DNA of 64,000 nucleotides from contig JAUIHS010000018.1 in the NCBI GenBank assembly GCA_030432255.1, forward strand, positions 31,229 to 95,228. The letters run 5' to 3'. Within the stretch, counting starts at the first letter, position 1, and every line of letters begins with the position of its first letter. Position numbers and translations under genes: made by a program. Source of the DNA: Phycisphaerae bacterium (lineage in GTDB: Bacteria; Planctomycetota; Phycisphaerae; Phycisphaerales; UBA1924). Below the pieces are notes generated by a model that had not been told where the DNA came from, did not search any database, and was given only the letters and a program-made list of their open reading frames with translations. This document shows positions 1 to 9,388 of this stretch, one piece after another.

Positions 1-714
1 CGCGGCCCGCCGACACGCCTCCCGCCGCGCGGCGTACGCGCCATCGTCATTGCGGTGTCGAACACCGGTATCAACCAGCACCAACTCCGCGTCGTCCGCC
101 ATCGGCAGACGGACCGGGTCAACGACAAGCGACCGGCAGTCGATGAGCATGGCGTGATCCGCCCGCCCCGTGCATGCGATGAGTTGATCCATGATCCCGC
201 ACGGCACACCCGCATACCGATGCTCCGCCCGCTGACAGAGCAGCGCACGTTCGACGGGCGCGGTGACGCATCCGTGCAATCCATCGAGCGCCGTCGCGAT
301 CGCAACTTCGAGTGCAGCGGAACTCGACAGCCCGGCGCCGAGCGGGACATCGCTCGCGACCGCAACGCGGTATCCCCGGTCGAGCGGTCGCTGGTGATGC
401 GCATGCCACTCATGAATCACCCCGACGACGTACCGGGCCCATCGCTCGTCCCCTGTCAGCGACTCTGCATTGCCCCCTACGGGATAAGAGACGGGGCGAC
501 GATCAGCCGCGATGAACTCATGCCTCGCACCGTCACCATGCGCAATCGCGCCCACACACCCGAGCGCCAGCGCAGCGGGCAGAACGAACCCCTCCGCGTA
601 GTCGGTGTGATCCCCGATGAGGTTCACGCGACCCGGCGCAGAGGCCGTCGCGGCGGGCAGACCATTGAAGTGATCGACAAAGAGCGTGTGCGCACGGGTA
701 CTGAGATCGGTCAT
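1..714 (-). CDS. galK: Galactokinase, C-terminus beyond the left edge
   Basis: This encodes the first 238 residues of galactokinase, which phosphorylates D-galactose to galactose-1-phosphate in the cytoplasmic Leloir pathway. The reading frame stays open to base 1, so about the last third of a roughly 380-residue enzyme lies outside the window. The galactokinase signature APGRVNLIGDHTDY is at residues 26-39, the GHMP-kinase ATP loop PLGAGLSSSAALE at 124-136, and GIMDQ, carrying the expected catalytic Asp, at 173-177. DTGVRH follows at 215-220. The start ATG precedes TDLST; no strong ribosome site is visible. It lies downstream of prkA on the same strand with 173 bp between them. The family assignment is firm. 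Confidence 0.95.
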   Translation of the reverse strand, partial: MTDLSTRAHTLFVDHFNGLPAATASAPGRVNLIGDHTDYAEGFVLPAALALGCVGAIAHGDGARHEFIAADRRPVSYPVGGNAESLTGDERWARYVVGVIHEWHAHHQRPLDRGYRVAVASDVPLGAGLSSSAALEVAIATALDGLHGCVTAPVERALLCQRAEHRYAGVPCGIMDQLIACTGRADHAMLIDCRSLVVDPVRLPMADDAELVLVDTGVRHRNDDGAYAARREACRRAA

Positions 715-887
715 GGCTGGGTTCCAACACCCGATCATATCGTGCTTCCGCCGACCTCGAATCGTTCTCGACGGATGGGGCGATGTGTGTGAGTGAAAGC
801 TGCCGCGCCGTCCGCGCTTGATGACGGATCGCTCTGGAACTGCTCACACTGTTCTCGCACTGCTCGCAGAGCAGTGGCACCCTGCAC

Positions 888-3026
<2,139 letters not shown>

Positions 3027-3473
3027 GTCGCTGTCTCCCTGCGGGCGACCGTCGATGTGGACGACAGGCGTGTGCGAGCCGATCCCTGGCCCGCAGACCC
3101 ACGCGTCGCCGCTGTCATCGCGGCATCCCAACACCCGGCGTCGTCCTGCAACGACGTCGGCCAACCCGAGGCGCACACAAAGAATAGGCGCCCTGCTTCA
3201 GGTTCTATCGGCGAGCAGGCAGGCGGCGGTGAAGCCGGATCTTCGCACCGACATCAGACCCTAGGAGAGAGGGGATGCGTTAGCCAGCGGTAACCTTGCG
3301 GCGAGCGGGTTTTTATCGGAAGAAGGGTCGGTGGTTCGGTGTAGGCGGTTCGCGGCGTCCAGGCATTCAGACGACTCCTGAGTCACCGACGTACTCCCAC
3401 CGTCGCAGTTCGACTGCTCTGTCCGAAAACCAGATGGCCGCGAACCCCCAACCCCTGAAACCCAACAGCTCTT
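3027..3473. other. Intergenic stretch between prkA and the ACT-domain gene
   Basis: 447 bases without a convincing gene. It must hold the prkA promoter and the end of the upstream minus-strand transcript, but no clear -35/-10 pair or strong terminator was found. A short plus-strand frame at 3296-3511 has no homology that I recognise and no ribosome site. Confidence 0.5.
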
Positions 3474-3953
3474 TTAGAACCGCGGCAGATCCCCTTCGCC
3501 CAGCAACCTGAACTCCTTGCGTTTCAGAATCTGTCCCGCGAGTGTCAGGTCATCAACGGAGATTGCGATGGTGGGTGTCCCGTTGGGACGGTACATCAGC
3601 GGGTAGGCGAACTTGATGTTCAACTCCGCGCCCAGCAGGTAGAGGCACAACTGGCTCATGGTGTGGTTGTTGATGAGTTCAACAATCAGGATGCTCGTCT
3701 CAGCGTACGGCAGATTCTGACGCTTCAGGAGTTCCCGAGCAATCCGCGTGGAGTTGGGAATCAGCCGAACAACCGCGTAGTCCGACGCTTCCTGCACACT
3801 GATCGCGCAGATCGAGCACTGAGGATTGCCTTCGAACTGCTCCAGCAGCTCCAGGAGCTTCCCCACACGATTGTCAAGAAAGACGCTGAACTGCGTCACG
3901 GACGGCGGGCTGTACCCCTGGGCCGTCTCGGATGACGGTGTCGCCTGGCTCAT
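3474..3953 (-). CDS. ACT-domain protein, probably amino-acid-binding regulator
   Basis: 159-residue protein built largely from ACT-like ferredoxin folds. Residues 18-90 (VTQFSVFLDNRVGKLLELLE…) match the beta-alpha-beta-beta-alpha-beta pattern of acetolactate synthase small subunits and related sensors, and a second half-repeat (TPTIAISVDDLTLAGQILK) follows. There is no catalytic domain, so it probably binds an amino acid or another protein. The start ATG has the strong ribosome site GGAAGGAG 6-7 bases upstream, which rules out the longer 194-residue frame. It lies 127 bases downstream of the mqnD-like gene on the same strand and may be co-transcribed. A specific partner enzyme cannot be named from the sequence. 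Confidence 0.8.
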   Translation of the reverse strand: MSQATPSSETAQGYSPPSVTQFSVFLDNRVGKLLELLEQFEGNPQCSICAISVQEASDYAVVRLIPNSTRIARELLKRQNLPYAETSILIVELINNHTMSQLCLYLLGAELNIKFAYPLMYRPNGTPTIAISVDDLTLAGQILKRKEFRLLGEGDLPRF

Positions 3954-4080
3954 GCAGCTCCTTCCACGGCCTGAACCTATGGCCAACGATCGGTCCTCGA
4001 TCGCACCCCCGAGCGGGGGGCAAAAGCGCCAGACTACCACCATACCCAACAGAGGCAAGAAAAATCCCGGTGTCGCGGCG

Positions 4081-4977
4081 TCAGCCCCGGATGAAGTCGA
4101 TCACACCCGGATCGGGACAGAGCCCCCGATCATGTCCGGCATGGAGCAACTTCTCGAACGCCTGAAGCCCACGCTCCCCGGCGTCGAGCGTCGACTCATT
4201 CACGTACAGGTCGATGAAGGCCCCGGTCTGCCGAGCGGGCAGCCCAGCCGCGTACGCCAGCGCCTCGCTCACACCCTCGGCGTGATGCTTCATGGCGTAC
4301 TCGATCGAGTGCTTGAGGATCCGTGTGACTTCCTCACCCGAACCCGGACCGAATCGGTCGGCGAGGTCCCGCTTAATGACGTTCGCCCCGAGGGGAAGCG
4401 GCAGACCCGTCTCATCCCCCCACCACGCGCCGAGATCCACGATCAGTTCCAGACCCTCCTCGGCGTAAGTCAGTTGCCCCTGGTGGATGATGAGGCCGGC
4501 GTCGACGTCGCCGCGCTGCACCGCGGGCATGATCTCGTCGAAGCGCATGACGCTGTAGCGGAAGGGCTTCCCGAGCAGAATGTTGAAGGCGAGGAAGGTG
4601 CTCGTCTTCTCGCCGGGCACGGCGAACGTGATGTCGGGGTCCTGAAGCCAGTCGCGGCCGCGAACTTCCCGCGCGACGACCTTGGGTCCGTAGCCGTCAC
4701 CGAAGCTGCACCCGCAGGCGGTGAGTTGATAGGTCTCGCGCACGAAGGGGTACGTGAAGACTGAGATGGCGGTGATATCGAGATCCCCGGTGTTGATGGC
4801 GCGGTGGTTGAGGACCTCGATGTCCTCGGGAACGGGTTCGAAGATGAAGCGTTCGGTGGGAATCGCGGGCGGGCGTGAAGGCGTACCGAGCGGCCACCAC
4901 ATGAAGGCGTCGTCGGGATCGGGCGAGTGCCCGATGGTCAGCGCGGGCGCAGCGTTGGTATCAGTGAGAGGATCCAT
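4081..4977 (-). CDS. mqnD: MqnA/MqnD-family protein, likely 1,4-dihydroxy-6-naphthoate synthase
   Basis: 298-residue protein of the periplasmic-binding-protein-like MqnA/MqnD fold. MqnD converts cyclic de-hypoxanthine futalosine to 1,4-dihydroxy-6-naphthoate in the futalosine route to menaquinone. It begins with GHSPDPDDAFMWWPL, the family's N-terminal substrate loop, and contains VDAGLIIHQGQLTY, close to the conserved AG-x-IIHEG block of MqnD. There is no signal peptide, which fits a cytoplasmic enzyme rather than a transporter subunit. No good ribosome site precedes the chosen ATG, which borders the repeat element at 4983-5300. No other menaquinone genes lie in the window. MqnA is the main alternative. 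Confidence 0.75.
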   Translation of the reverse strand: MDPLTDTNAAPALTIGHSPDPDDAFMWWPLGTPSRPPAIPTERFIFEPVPEDIEVLNHRAINTGDLDITAISVFTYPFVRETYQLTACGCSFGDGYGPKVVAREVRGRDWLQDPDITFAVPGEKTSTFLAFNILLGKPFRYSVMRFDEIMPAVQRGDVDAGLIIHQGQLTYAEEGLELIVDLGAWWGDETGLPLPLGANVIKRDLADRFGPGSGEEVTRILKHSIEYAMKHHAEGVSEALAYAAGLPARQTGAFIDLYVNESTLDAGERGLQAFEKLLHAGHDRGLCPDPGVIDFIRG

Positions 4978-4982
4978 TGGAG

Positions 4983-5300
4983 AAATATATAGGGAGGAGG
5001 GAGGAGGGAGGAGGGATCAGTGGGGAATTGGGAGGCGGGAATCGGGAATCGGAATCAGTGGGGAATCGGGAGGCGGGAATCGGGAATCGGAATCAGTGGG
5101 GAATCGGGAGGCGGGAGGCGGGAGACGGGAGTCGGGACCGATTGCCTGCGGCATCCACATTGAGGAGCTTCCGCTCCTGCTTCTCGATCGAACCCTGACA
5201 CTGGAGCGGAAGCTCCTCCAGGCTGATGCCGCAGGCCATCAACCCCGATTCCCGATTCCCGATTCCCCACTGATCCCCAATCCCTGATCCCCAATCCCTT
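4983..5300. repeat. Hairpin repeat element 1 with 38-bp tandem flank
   Basis: Long inverted repeat filling the gap between the mqnD-like gene and smpB. The left flank holds a GGAGGA run, then a 38-bp unit at 5024-5061 and 5062-5099 (one base difference) and a diverged third copy from 5100. The core left arm carries GCCTGCGGCATC (5144-5155) and GAGGAGCTTCCGCTCC (5162-5177). The right arm carries the exact complements at 5203-5218 and 5225-5236, around a 25-base loop. The right flank (GATTCCC repeats, 5240-5297) is complementary in style to the left flank. Related elements lie at 5821-5971, 7123-7305, 9190-9318, 21361-21500, 49680-49806 and 52582-52633. Confidence 0.85.
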
Positions 5301-5314
5301 ATATTGATCCCCCC

Positions 5315-5797
5315 ATGTCCCGGAAGAAGAAACAACCCGGCAACGCCCCCGACTTCGTGAACCGCAAGGCGCGGCACAACTACGAGATCACGGAGACGTT
5401 GGAGTGCGGCATCGTGCTGGTGGGCACGGAGGTGAAGTCGGTGCGGGGTGGGCGGGTGAGCCTGGCGGAGGGGTACGTGCGGGTATCGGATCATCCACTG
5501 GGGCTGTGGCTGCACGGCGTGCACATCGGTGAATACGCCCCGGCGGGGCCGAGTCGTCAGCACCGGACGACGGCGGTGCGCTCGCTGCTGGCGCACAAGC
5601 GCGAGATCCGTAAGCTGCACACGAAGTCGATCATCAAGGGCGTGACCATCGTGCCATTGAAGATGTACTTCAACAGCGACGGCCGCGTGAAGGTGCTGAT
5701 CGGCCTGGGCACTGGCAAGAAGCGTCACGACAAGCGTCAGGACCTGCGGAAGCGGGAGGCGCAGAGGGACATTGAGAGGGCGATGCGCCGAAACTGA
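5315..5797 (+). CDS. smpB: SsrA-binding protein SmpB
   Basis: 160-residue SmpB, the tmRNA partner that brings SsrA RNA to stalled ribosomes for trans-translation. The full family pattern is present: N-terminal NRKARHNYEI, then GIVLVGTEVKSVR, the HIGEY block, RKLLL-like RSLLAHKREI, and the C-terminal basic tail KKRHDKRQDLRKREAQRDI that enters the decoding site. Length is normal. No ssrA RNA gene was recognised in the window. The gene starts right after repeat element 1, so its promoter probably lies within or very close to that element's right flank (CTTATATTGATC just upstream). Identification is certain. Confidence 0.97.
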   Translation: MSRKKKQPGNAPDFVNRKARHNYEITETLECGIVLVGTEVKSVRGGRVSLAEGYVRVSDHPLGLWLHGVHIGEYAPAGPSRQHRTTAVRSLLAHKREIRKLHTKSIIKGVTIVPLKMYFNSDGRVKVLIGLGTGKKRHDKRQDLRKREAQRDIERAMRRN

Positions 5798-5820
5798 CGT
5801 TTCGGCACATCGCCGGCATT

Positions 5821-5957
5821 GGGGACCAGGCACCAGGCATCAGGGGTGGATTGCCTTCGGCATGAAGAGTGGTTGAGCTTCCGCTCTGATGGTGGTGACG
5901 GGCGCGTGCGATTTTGCGGATCCCGGATGCCGGGTGCCGGGTGCCCGATGCCGGCGA
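5821..5957. repeat. Hairpin repeat element 2 (one-armed copy)
   Basis: Degenerate relative of the element at 4983-5300, between the convergent smpB and sigma-factor genes. It begins with tandem-like CCAGGCACCAGGCATCAGG, then GCCTTCGGC (a UUCG-type mini-hairpin) and TTGAGCTTCCGCTCT, and ends with CCGGATGCCGGGTGCCGGGT. The second core arm is missing. Confidence 0.7.
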
Positions 5958-5971
5958 CGCAAAGCGTCGCC
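5953..5971. terminator. Hairpin between convergent genes
   Basis: Perfect 8-bp stem GGCGACGC / GCGTCGCC with an AAA loop, four bases beyond the stop codon of the minus-strand sigma-factor gene and 155 bases after smpB. There is no U-run, so it is a candidate RNA 3'-end hairpin rather than a classical intrinsic terminator. Confidence 0.5.
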
Positions 5972-5975
5972 CCAC

Positions 5976-6875
5976 TCACCCTGCTTCGCGATGCACGGAA
6001 CCGTCGTCGTCCGACGGTTCCTGCTGCTGCTTGAAGAAGCGGCTGGGCTTCTCGTCGGCGAGGCGCTGGTTGAGTTTGCGGAGGGCTTCGACTTCGATCT
6101 GGCGCACGCGCTCGCGGGTCAGGCCGATTTCGAGTCCGATCTGCTTCAGGGTCAGCGGCTCCTTGCCGTCCAGACCGAAGCGAAGACGCAGCACGCGCGC
6201 TTCGCGCTCGTCGATGGCGTCCAGCAGGTTGTAGATCGTCGACAACTCGTCCTGACGGAGCACAGGCTCCTCCGGCTTGCCGGCGTTCGGATCCTGCAGG
6301 ATGTCGCCGAAGTTCACGGAGTCCCCGTCCGCATCCACCGGCGCCTGGGTGCCGGAGTTGAACACGCGGCCGGCGCTCTTGATGATCGAGATCTTCTTGG
6401 GCGGCAGGCCCATGATGCGGGCCAGTTCCTCGACGGTCGGCTGACGGCTGTGCTTCTCTTCGAAGCGCGCTGAGGCCTGCTTCCACTTCGCGATGAGTTC
6501 GACCATGTACGCGGGCACGTGGATGGGCTGACCGGCGTTGATGAGGGAACGCTTGATGGCCTGCTTGATCCACCATGATGCGTAGGTGGAGAAGCGGGCG
6601 CCCTGGGCCGGGTCGAAGCCTTCGACGGCGCGGATGAGACCGATGTTGCCCTCTTCGATGAGATCGGTGAGGGTGAGGCCGCGATGCGTGTAGTGTTTCG
6701 CGATGGAGACGACGAGTCGCAGGTTGGCGCGCACGAGTCGATCGCGGGACTCGGGGCAGCTGTCGTTGATGACGAGCCAGCCGAGGATCCGTTCCTCTTC
6801 GGGCGTGAGCAGATCGTGCGTGTTGATCTGTCTCAGGTAGACCTGGAGATCGGATTCCAGCTCCGACTTGGCCAT
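5976..6875 (-). CDS. RNA polymerase sigma-70 family factor (group 2-like)
   Basis: 299-residue sigma factor with regions 1.2 to 4.2 but no region 1.1, the layout of RpoS- or SigA-like group 2 factors. Residues 10-32 are region 1.2 ([19 protein letters not shown]). Region 2 contains [17 protein letters not shown] and [20 protein letters not shown] (-10 recognition and melting). Region 4.2 is the helix-turn-helix [21 protein letters not shown]. The tail is acidic. AAGGAA lies 8-10 bases before the ATG. It could be the housekeeping or an alternative factor; the absent region 1.1 and short length favour an alternative or planctomycete-type short sigma. No anti-sigma gene is adjacent. Confidence 0.92.
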   Translation of the reverse strand: MAKSELESDLQVYLRQINTHDLLTPEEERILGWLVINDSCPESRDRLVRANLRLVVSIAKHYTHRGLTLTDLIEEGNIGLIRAVEGFDPAQGARFSTYASWWIKQAIKRSLINAGQPIHVPAYMVELIAKWKQASARFEEKHSRQPTVEELARIMGLPPKKISIIKSAGRVFNSGTQAPVDADGDSVNFGDILQDPNAGKPEEPVLRQDELSTIYNLLDAIDEREARVLRLRFGLDGKEPLTLKQIGLEIGLTRERVRQIEVEALRKLNQRLADEKPSRFFKQQQEPSDDDGSVHREAG

Positions 6876-7454
6876 GAACAGTCCATTCCTTGTTGGCTTC
6901 CGCCTGGTGTCGGTCGGAGCCCCGTGCAGGGTCAGGGAATACTATCGCTCCCGATTCCGGGGAGCAACGATCGCGACGGCGTCATCGACCATCCTCCCAT
7001 CGGCTCGCCACAAAGCGCCCTTGAGCCGGAGTCGGTGATGCTAACAAAGAGGGTACAGCAGCAGGTACTGCCGACCCCCGCGGGAGAGAGAGGTTGCGGC
7101 ATGCCTTCAGGCGCGGTGATTTCCAGGGCAGCCGGCATCGGGCACCGGGCATCCGGGGTTGACAGCCTTCGGCATGGAATCTGAGGAGCTTCCGCTCCAA
7201 CTTATGAGACCTATAGCCAACGAATGGAGCGGCAGCTCCTCAGGATGCTGGCCGCAGGCCATCGATCCCGGTTGCCCGGTGCCGGATGCCGAATGCCCAG
7301 CGCCTTTCCCATTCCCGACCCAAACTCAAGTGAGTAACCGGCGCGTGCTTCGCCTATTGGACTGTGCCAAGCGCACCCGGCCGAACGCATCAGGGAAAGC
7401 GATGCAGGGACGGCCGCGACACAAGTGGAACACGAATCAACCAGGAGCATCGCC
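6876..7454. other. Divergent intergenic region holding repeat element 3
   Basis: 579 bases between the divergently transcribed sigma-factor gene and the first dockerin-tailed protein. Bases 7123-7305 are the hairpin element. The remainder must carry two promoters, but no convincing -35/-10 pair stood out. A purine-rich GGGAGAGAGAGG run lies at about 7080-7093. Confidence 0.5.
7123..7305. repeat. Hairpin repeat element 3
   Basis: Second complete long inverted repeat of the family. The left flank is GGCATCGGGCACCGGGCATC-like tandem sequence, then GCCTTCGGCAT (7165-7175) and GAGGAGCTTCCGCTCCA (7183-7199). The right arm TGGAGCGGCAGCTCCTC is at 7225-7241 (one mismatch), then GCCGCAGGCCATC and GGTTGCCCGGTGCCGGATGC. 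The loop is 25 bases, the same length as in the element at 4983-5300, although its sequence differs. Confidence 0.82.
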
Positions 7455-9098
7455 ATGCTGCGTCTCATGCACACCGCTGTCCGTTCGCGCTGCCTTCACA
7501 CGAGCGCCGTCTCACTCGCCCTGCTGGGAGGCCTCGTCGCCAGCGCCAACGCCACGCGCATCAGCGCCGGTGTCGCCGTTCGCCCCGAGCCGTTCTGGCA
7601 CTCTTCCTATGTGCGCAATGGTGCCCAGAAGGCAATCGCATACAAGGACTTCGACTACGACGACGCCATTCACAAGTACATGGGAGGCGATCCCATGCAG
7701 GATCAGAAGTGGGACTCCGTCGATGTCGTCTTCCAGACCTGCTACGGCGGCGGATTCCTCAACGAGATCGCGGCACTCCCCGTCCCGCACACCTTCTCCT
7801 CCTCCGCAGGCTGGTGGGAGAGTTCGTACACCGATGTGCAGCCGCCCGCGGGCATGCTGCCCTTCGGCGTCGACAACTTCACACGCGCCATCCGCACCGC
7901 GGCGGAAGGCCCCATCCTCGCCATGATCCGGTACTTCCGCGAAGCCGCGCTGGGCGTGAACCCCGCGAACCTCAAGGACCCGTTTGCGCCGATGTCGGCC
8001 TTCGCATCCACGGAGCACCCGCAGTACAGTTCGCCGGACATTGCCATCGGCGGGCCGAATGATCGCCGCGGCCTCGGCGGCATCGACCAGTACGCGATTC
8101 TCGTTTCCTGGGACAAGACGGAAGGCCGTCACACGGTGAATATGGCGCGCATGCGTCAGGCGTTGCTGGCGCAGGGTGTGCTGCCGGGGAATATCATCGA
8201 ACTGTGGGGCGTCACGCCACCGCTGGGAGCCCCCGACCTGACGGCGGGCCCGTGGGGAGGCGTCCTGCCGACCGACATCGCCGGGTTGCCGGGCATCACG
8301 GCCGAGGGCGGCGCGGACACGTTTGAATTCGACATTGCACTGTCGGGTGCGGCGTTCATGTTCCCGCCAACCGGCACCGAGAAACTGTTCATCTACAACA
8401 CGGGCCACGGCGGCCAGGCCATTTCGATCCAGTTGCTCGGCATCTACATCCCGATCCCCTCACCCGGTGGAACGGGTGGCGCCGGTGGAAGCGGCAAGGG
8501 ATACCGGGTGCCGATCGGTGGACACACGCAATCGCCCGGAGAGAACTGGCGCGACTCGGTGATGGACAGCAGTGGCAACAACCTGATGCAGTTCACGTTC
8601 GACGGCGTCCCCGGCCCGGGTATCACGCTGGAGATCAACGGCGTGAACTTCGGCAGCCTCGACCAGTACGCGGCGACCTCCGAAGACGTCTACCCGCTGG
8701 AGCCGTACGTGAGTGGATCTCAGGTGCACTTCCAGGTGCAGGTGCCGTACGACGTGCTGTCGTGCGAAGCGGCGATCAACCCGGTGTGCGACGGCGAGAC
8801 GGCCGATGTGCGCTTCATGGGCATGATTCCGGAAGATGAGACCAACCCCCGCCTGCTGAGCGTGCTGACACGGGGAGGCGACCAGGAAACGATGGCCGTG
8901 ATCGAAGGCCACGAACTGGTACCCACCCCCTGTTACGCCGATGCGGACGGTGATCGCGATGTGGACTTCGACGACCTGAACATCGTGATGCTGCACTGGG
9001 GAGAGTCGGTTGCAGAGGGTGACGTGACGTACGACGGATCCGTGGACTTCCTTGATCTCGACCTCGTGCTCCAGCACTGGGGCACAAACTGCGACTGA
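7455..9098 (+). CDS. Exported dockerin-tailed protein with permuted clan-CD-peptidase-like motifs
   Basis: 547-residue secreted protein of no family that I can name. Residues 1-33 are a signal peptide ending SANA. Residues 88-104 (hydrophobic strand then QTCYGGGFLNE, Cys96) resemble the catalytic Cys strand of legumain/caspase-fold (clan CD) peptidases. Residues 212-252 (QYAILVSW, helix RHTVNMARMRQALLAQG, NIIELWG) resemble the first strand-helix-strand of that fold, and LFIYNTGHGG (311-320, His318) resembles its catalytic His strand. The order is thus swapped relative to legumain. Residues 488-547 form a dockerin-like double repeat ending in WGTNCD. AGGAG precedes the chosen ATG; the start 30 bases upstream lacks this spacing. 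Its paralogue follows at 9389. Peptidase activity is inference. Confidence 0.7.
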   Translation: MLRLMHTAVRSRCLHTSAVSLALLGGLVASANATRISAGVAVRPEPFWHSSYVRNGAQKAIAYKDFDYDDAIHKYMGGDPMQDQKWDSVDVVFQTCYGGGFLNEIAALPVPHTFSSSAGWWESSYTDVQPPAGMLPFGVDNFTRAIRTAAEGPILAMIRYFREAALGVNPANLKDPFAPMSAFASTEHPQYSSPDIAIGGPNDRRGLGGIDQYAILVSWDKTEGRHTVNMARMRQALLAQGVLPGNIIELWGVTPPLGAPDLTAGPWGGVLPTDIAGLPGITAEGGADTFEFDIALSGAAFMFPPTGTEKLFIYNTGHGGQAISIQLLGIYIPIPSPGGTGGAGGSGKGYRVPIGGHTQSPGENWRDSVMDSSGNNLMQFTFDGVPGPGITLEINGVNFGSLDQYAATSEDVYPLEPYVSGSQVHFQVQVPYDVLSCEAAINPVCDGETADVRFMGMIPEDETNPRLLSVLTRGGDQETMAVIEGHELVPTPCYADADGDRDVDFDDLNIVMLHWGESVAEGDVTYDGSVDFLDLDLVLQHWGTNCD

Positions 9099-9123
9099 CC
9101 CCTGCTCCCGCTCTCCCATCGCG

Positions 9124-9165
9124 ACAACCCCGGCGTCCATGACGTCGGGGTTGTCTGTTTTCGTT
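9124..9165 (+). terminator. Intrinsic terminator
   Basis: A strong stem ACAACCCCGGCGTC / GACGTCGGGGTTGT (one G-T pair) is followed by CTGTTTTCGTT. It starts 26 bases after the stop codon of the dockerin-tailed gene and should end its transcript, so the downstream paralogue needs its own promoter. Confidence 0.85.
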
Positions 9166-9189
9166 GCACTCGAATTGGTCGGTCGAGCT

Positions 9190-9318
9190 TGTGGGGAAAC
9201 GGGAGCCGGGAAACGGAAACCGGGATGGAGTGCCTCCGGCAGGGAATCGGCGGAGCTTCCGCTCCATCCTGCCGTTGGATACTCCACACCGCTCCCCACT
9301 CCCGCTCCCATCCCGACT
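9190..9318. repeat. Hairpin repeat element 4 (short copy)
   Basis: A purine-rich flank (GGGAGCCGGGAAACGGAAACC) leads to GCCTCCGGC and GGCGGAGCTTCCGCTCC, followed by a pyrimidine flank (CCGCTCCCCACTCCCGCTCCC). Only one core arm is present, but the opposed purine and pyrimidine flanks match the elements at 4983 and 7123. It separates the two paralogous dockerin-tailed genes. Confidence 0.7.
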
Positions 9319-9388
9319 CAAAGTTTCCCACGATTCATGGTGTGACGCCGATGGGGCTCTCGCGTTACCGGTTGAAGGGAGCAGCAAC

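Noticed and set aside
3296..3511. Small plus-strand gene in the prkA-ACT gap
   Set aside because: No ribosome site or recognisable homology; it overlaps the end of the ACT-domain gene.
4983..5300. Possible CRISPR array or ncRNA gene
   Set aside because: The repeat units are directly adjacent and degenerate with no spacers. The paired arms fit a hairpin element better.
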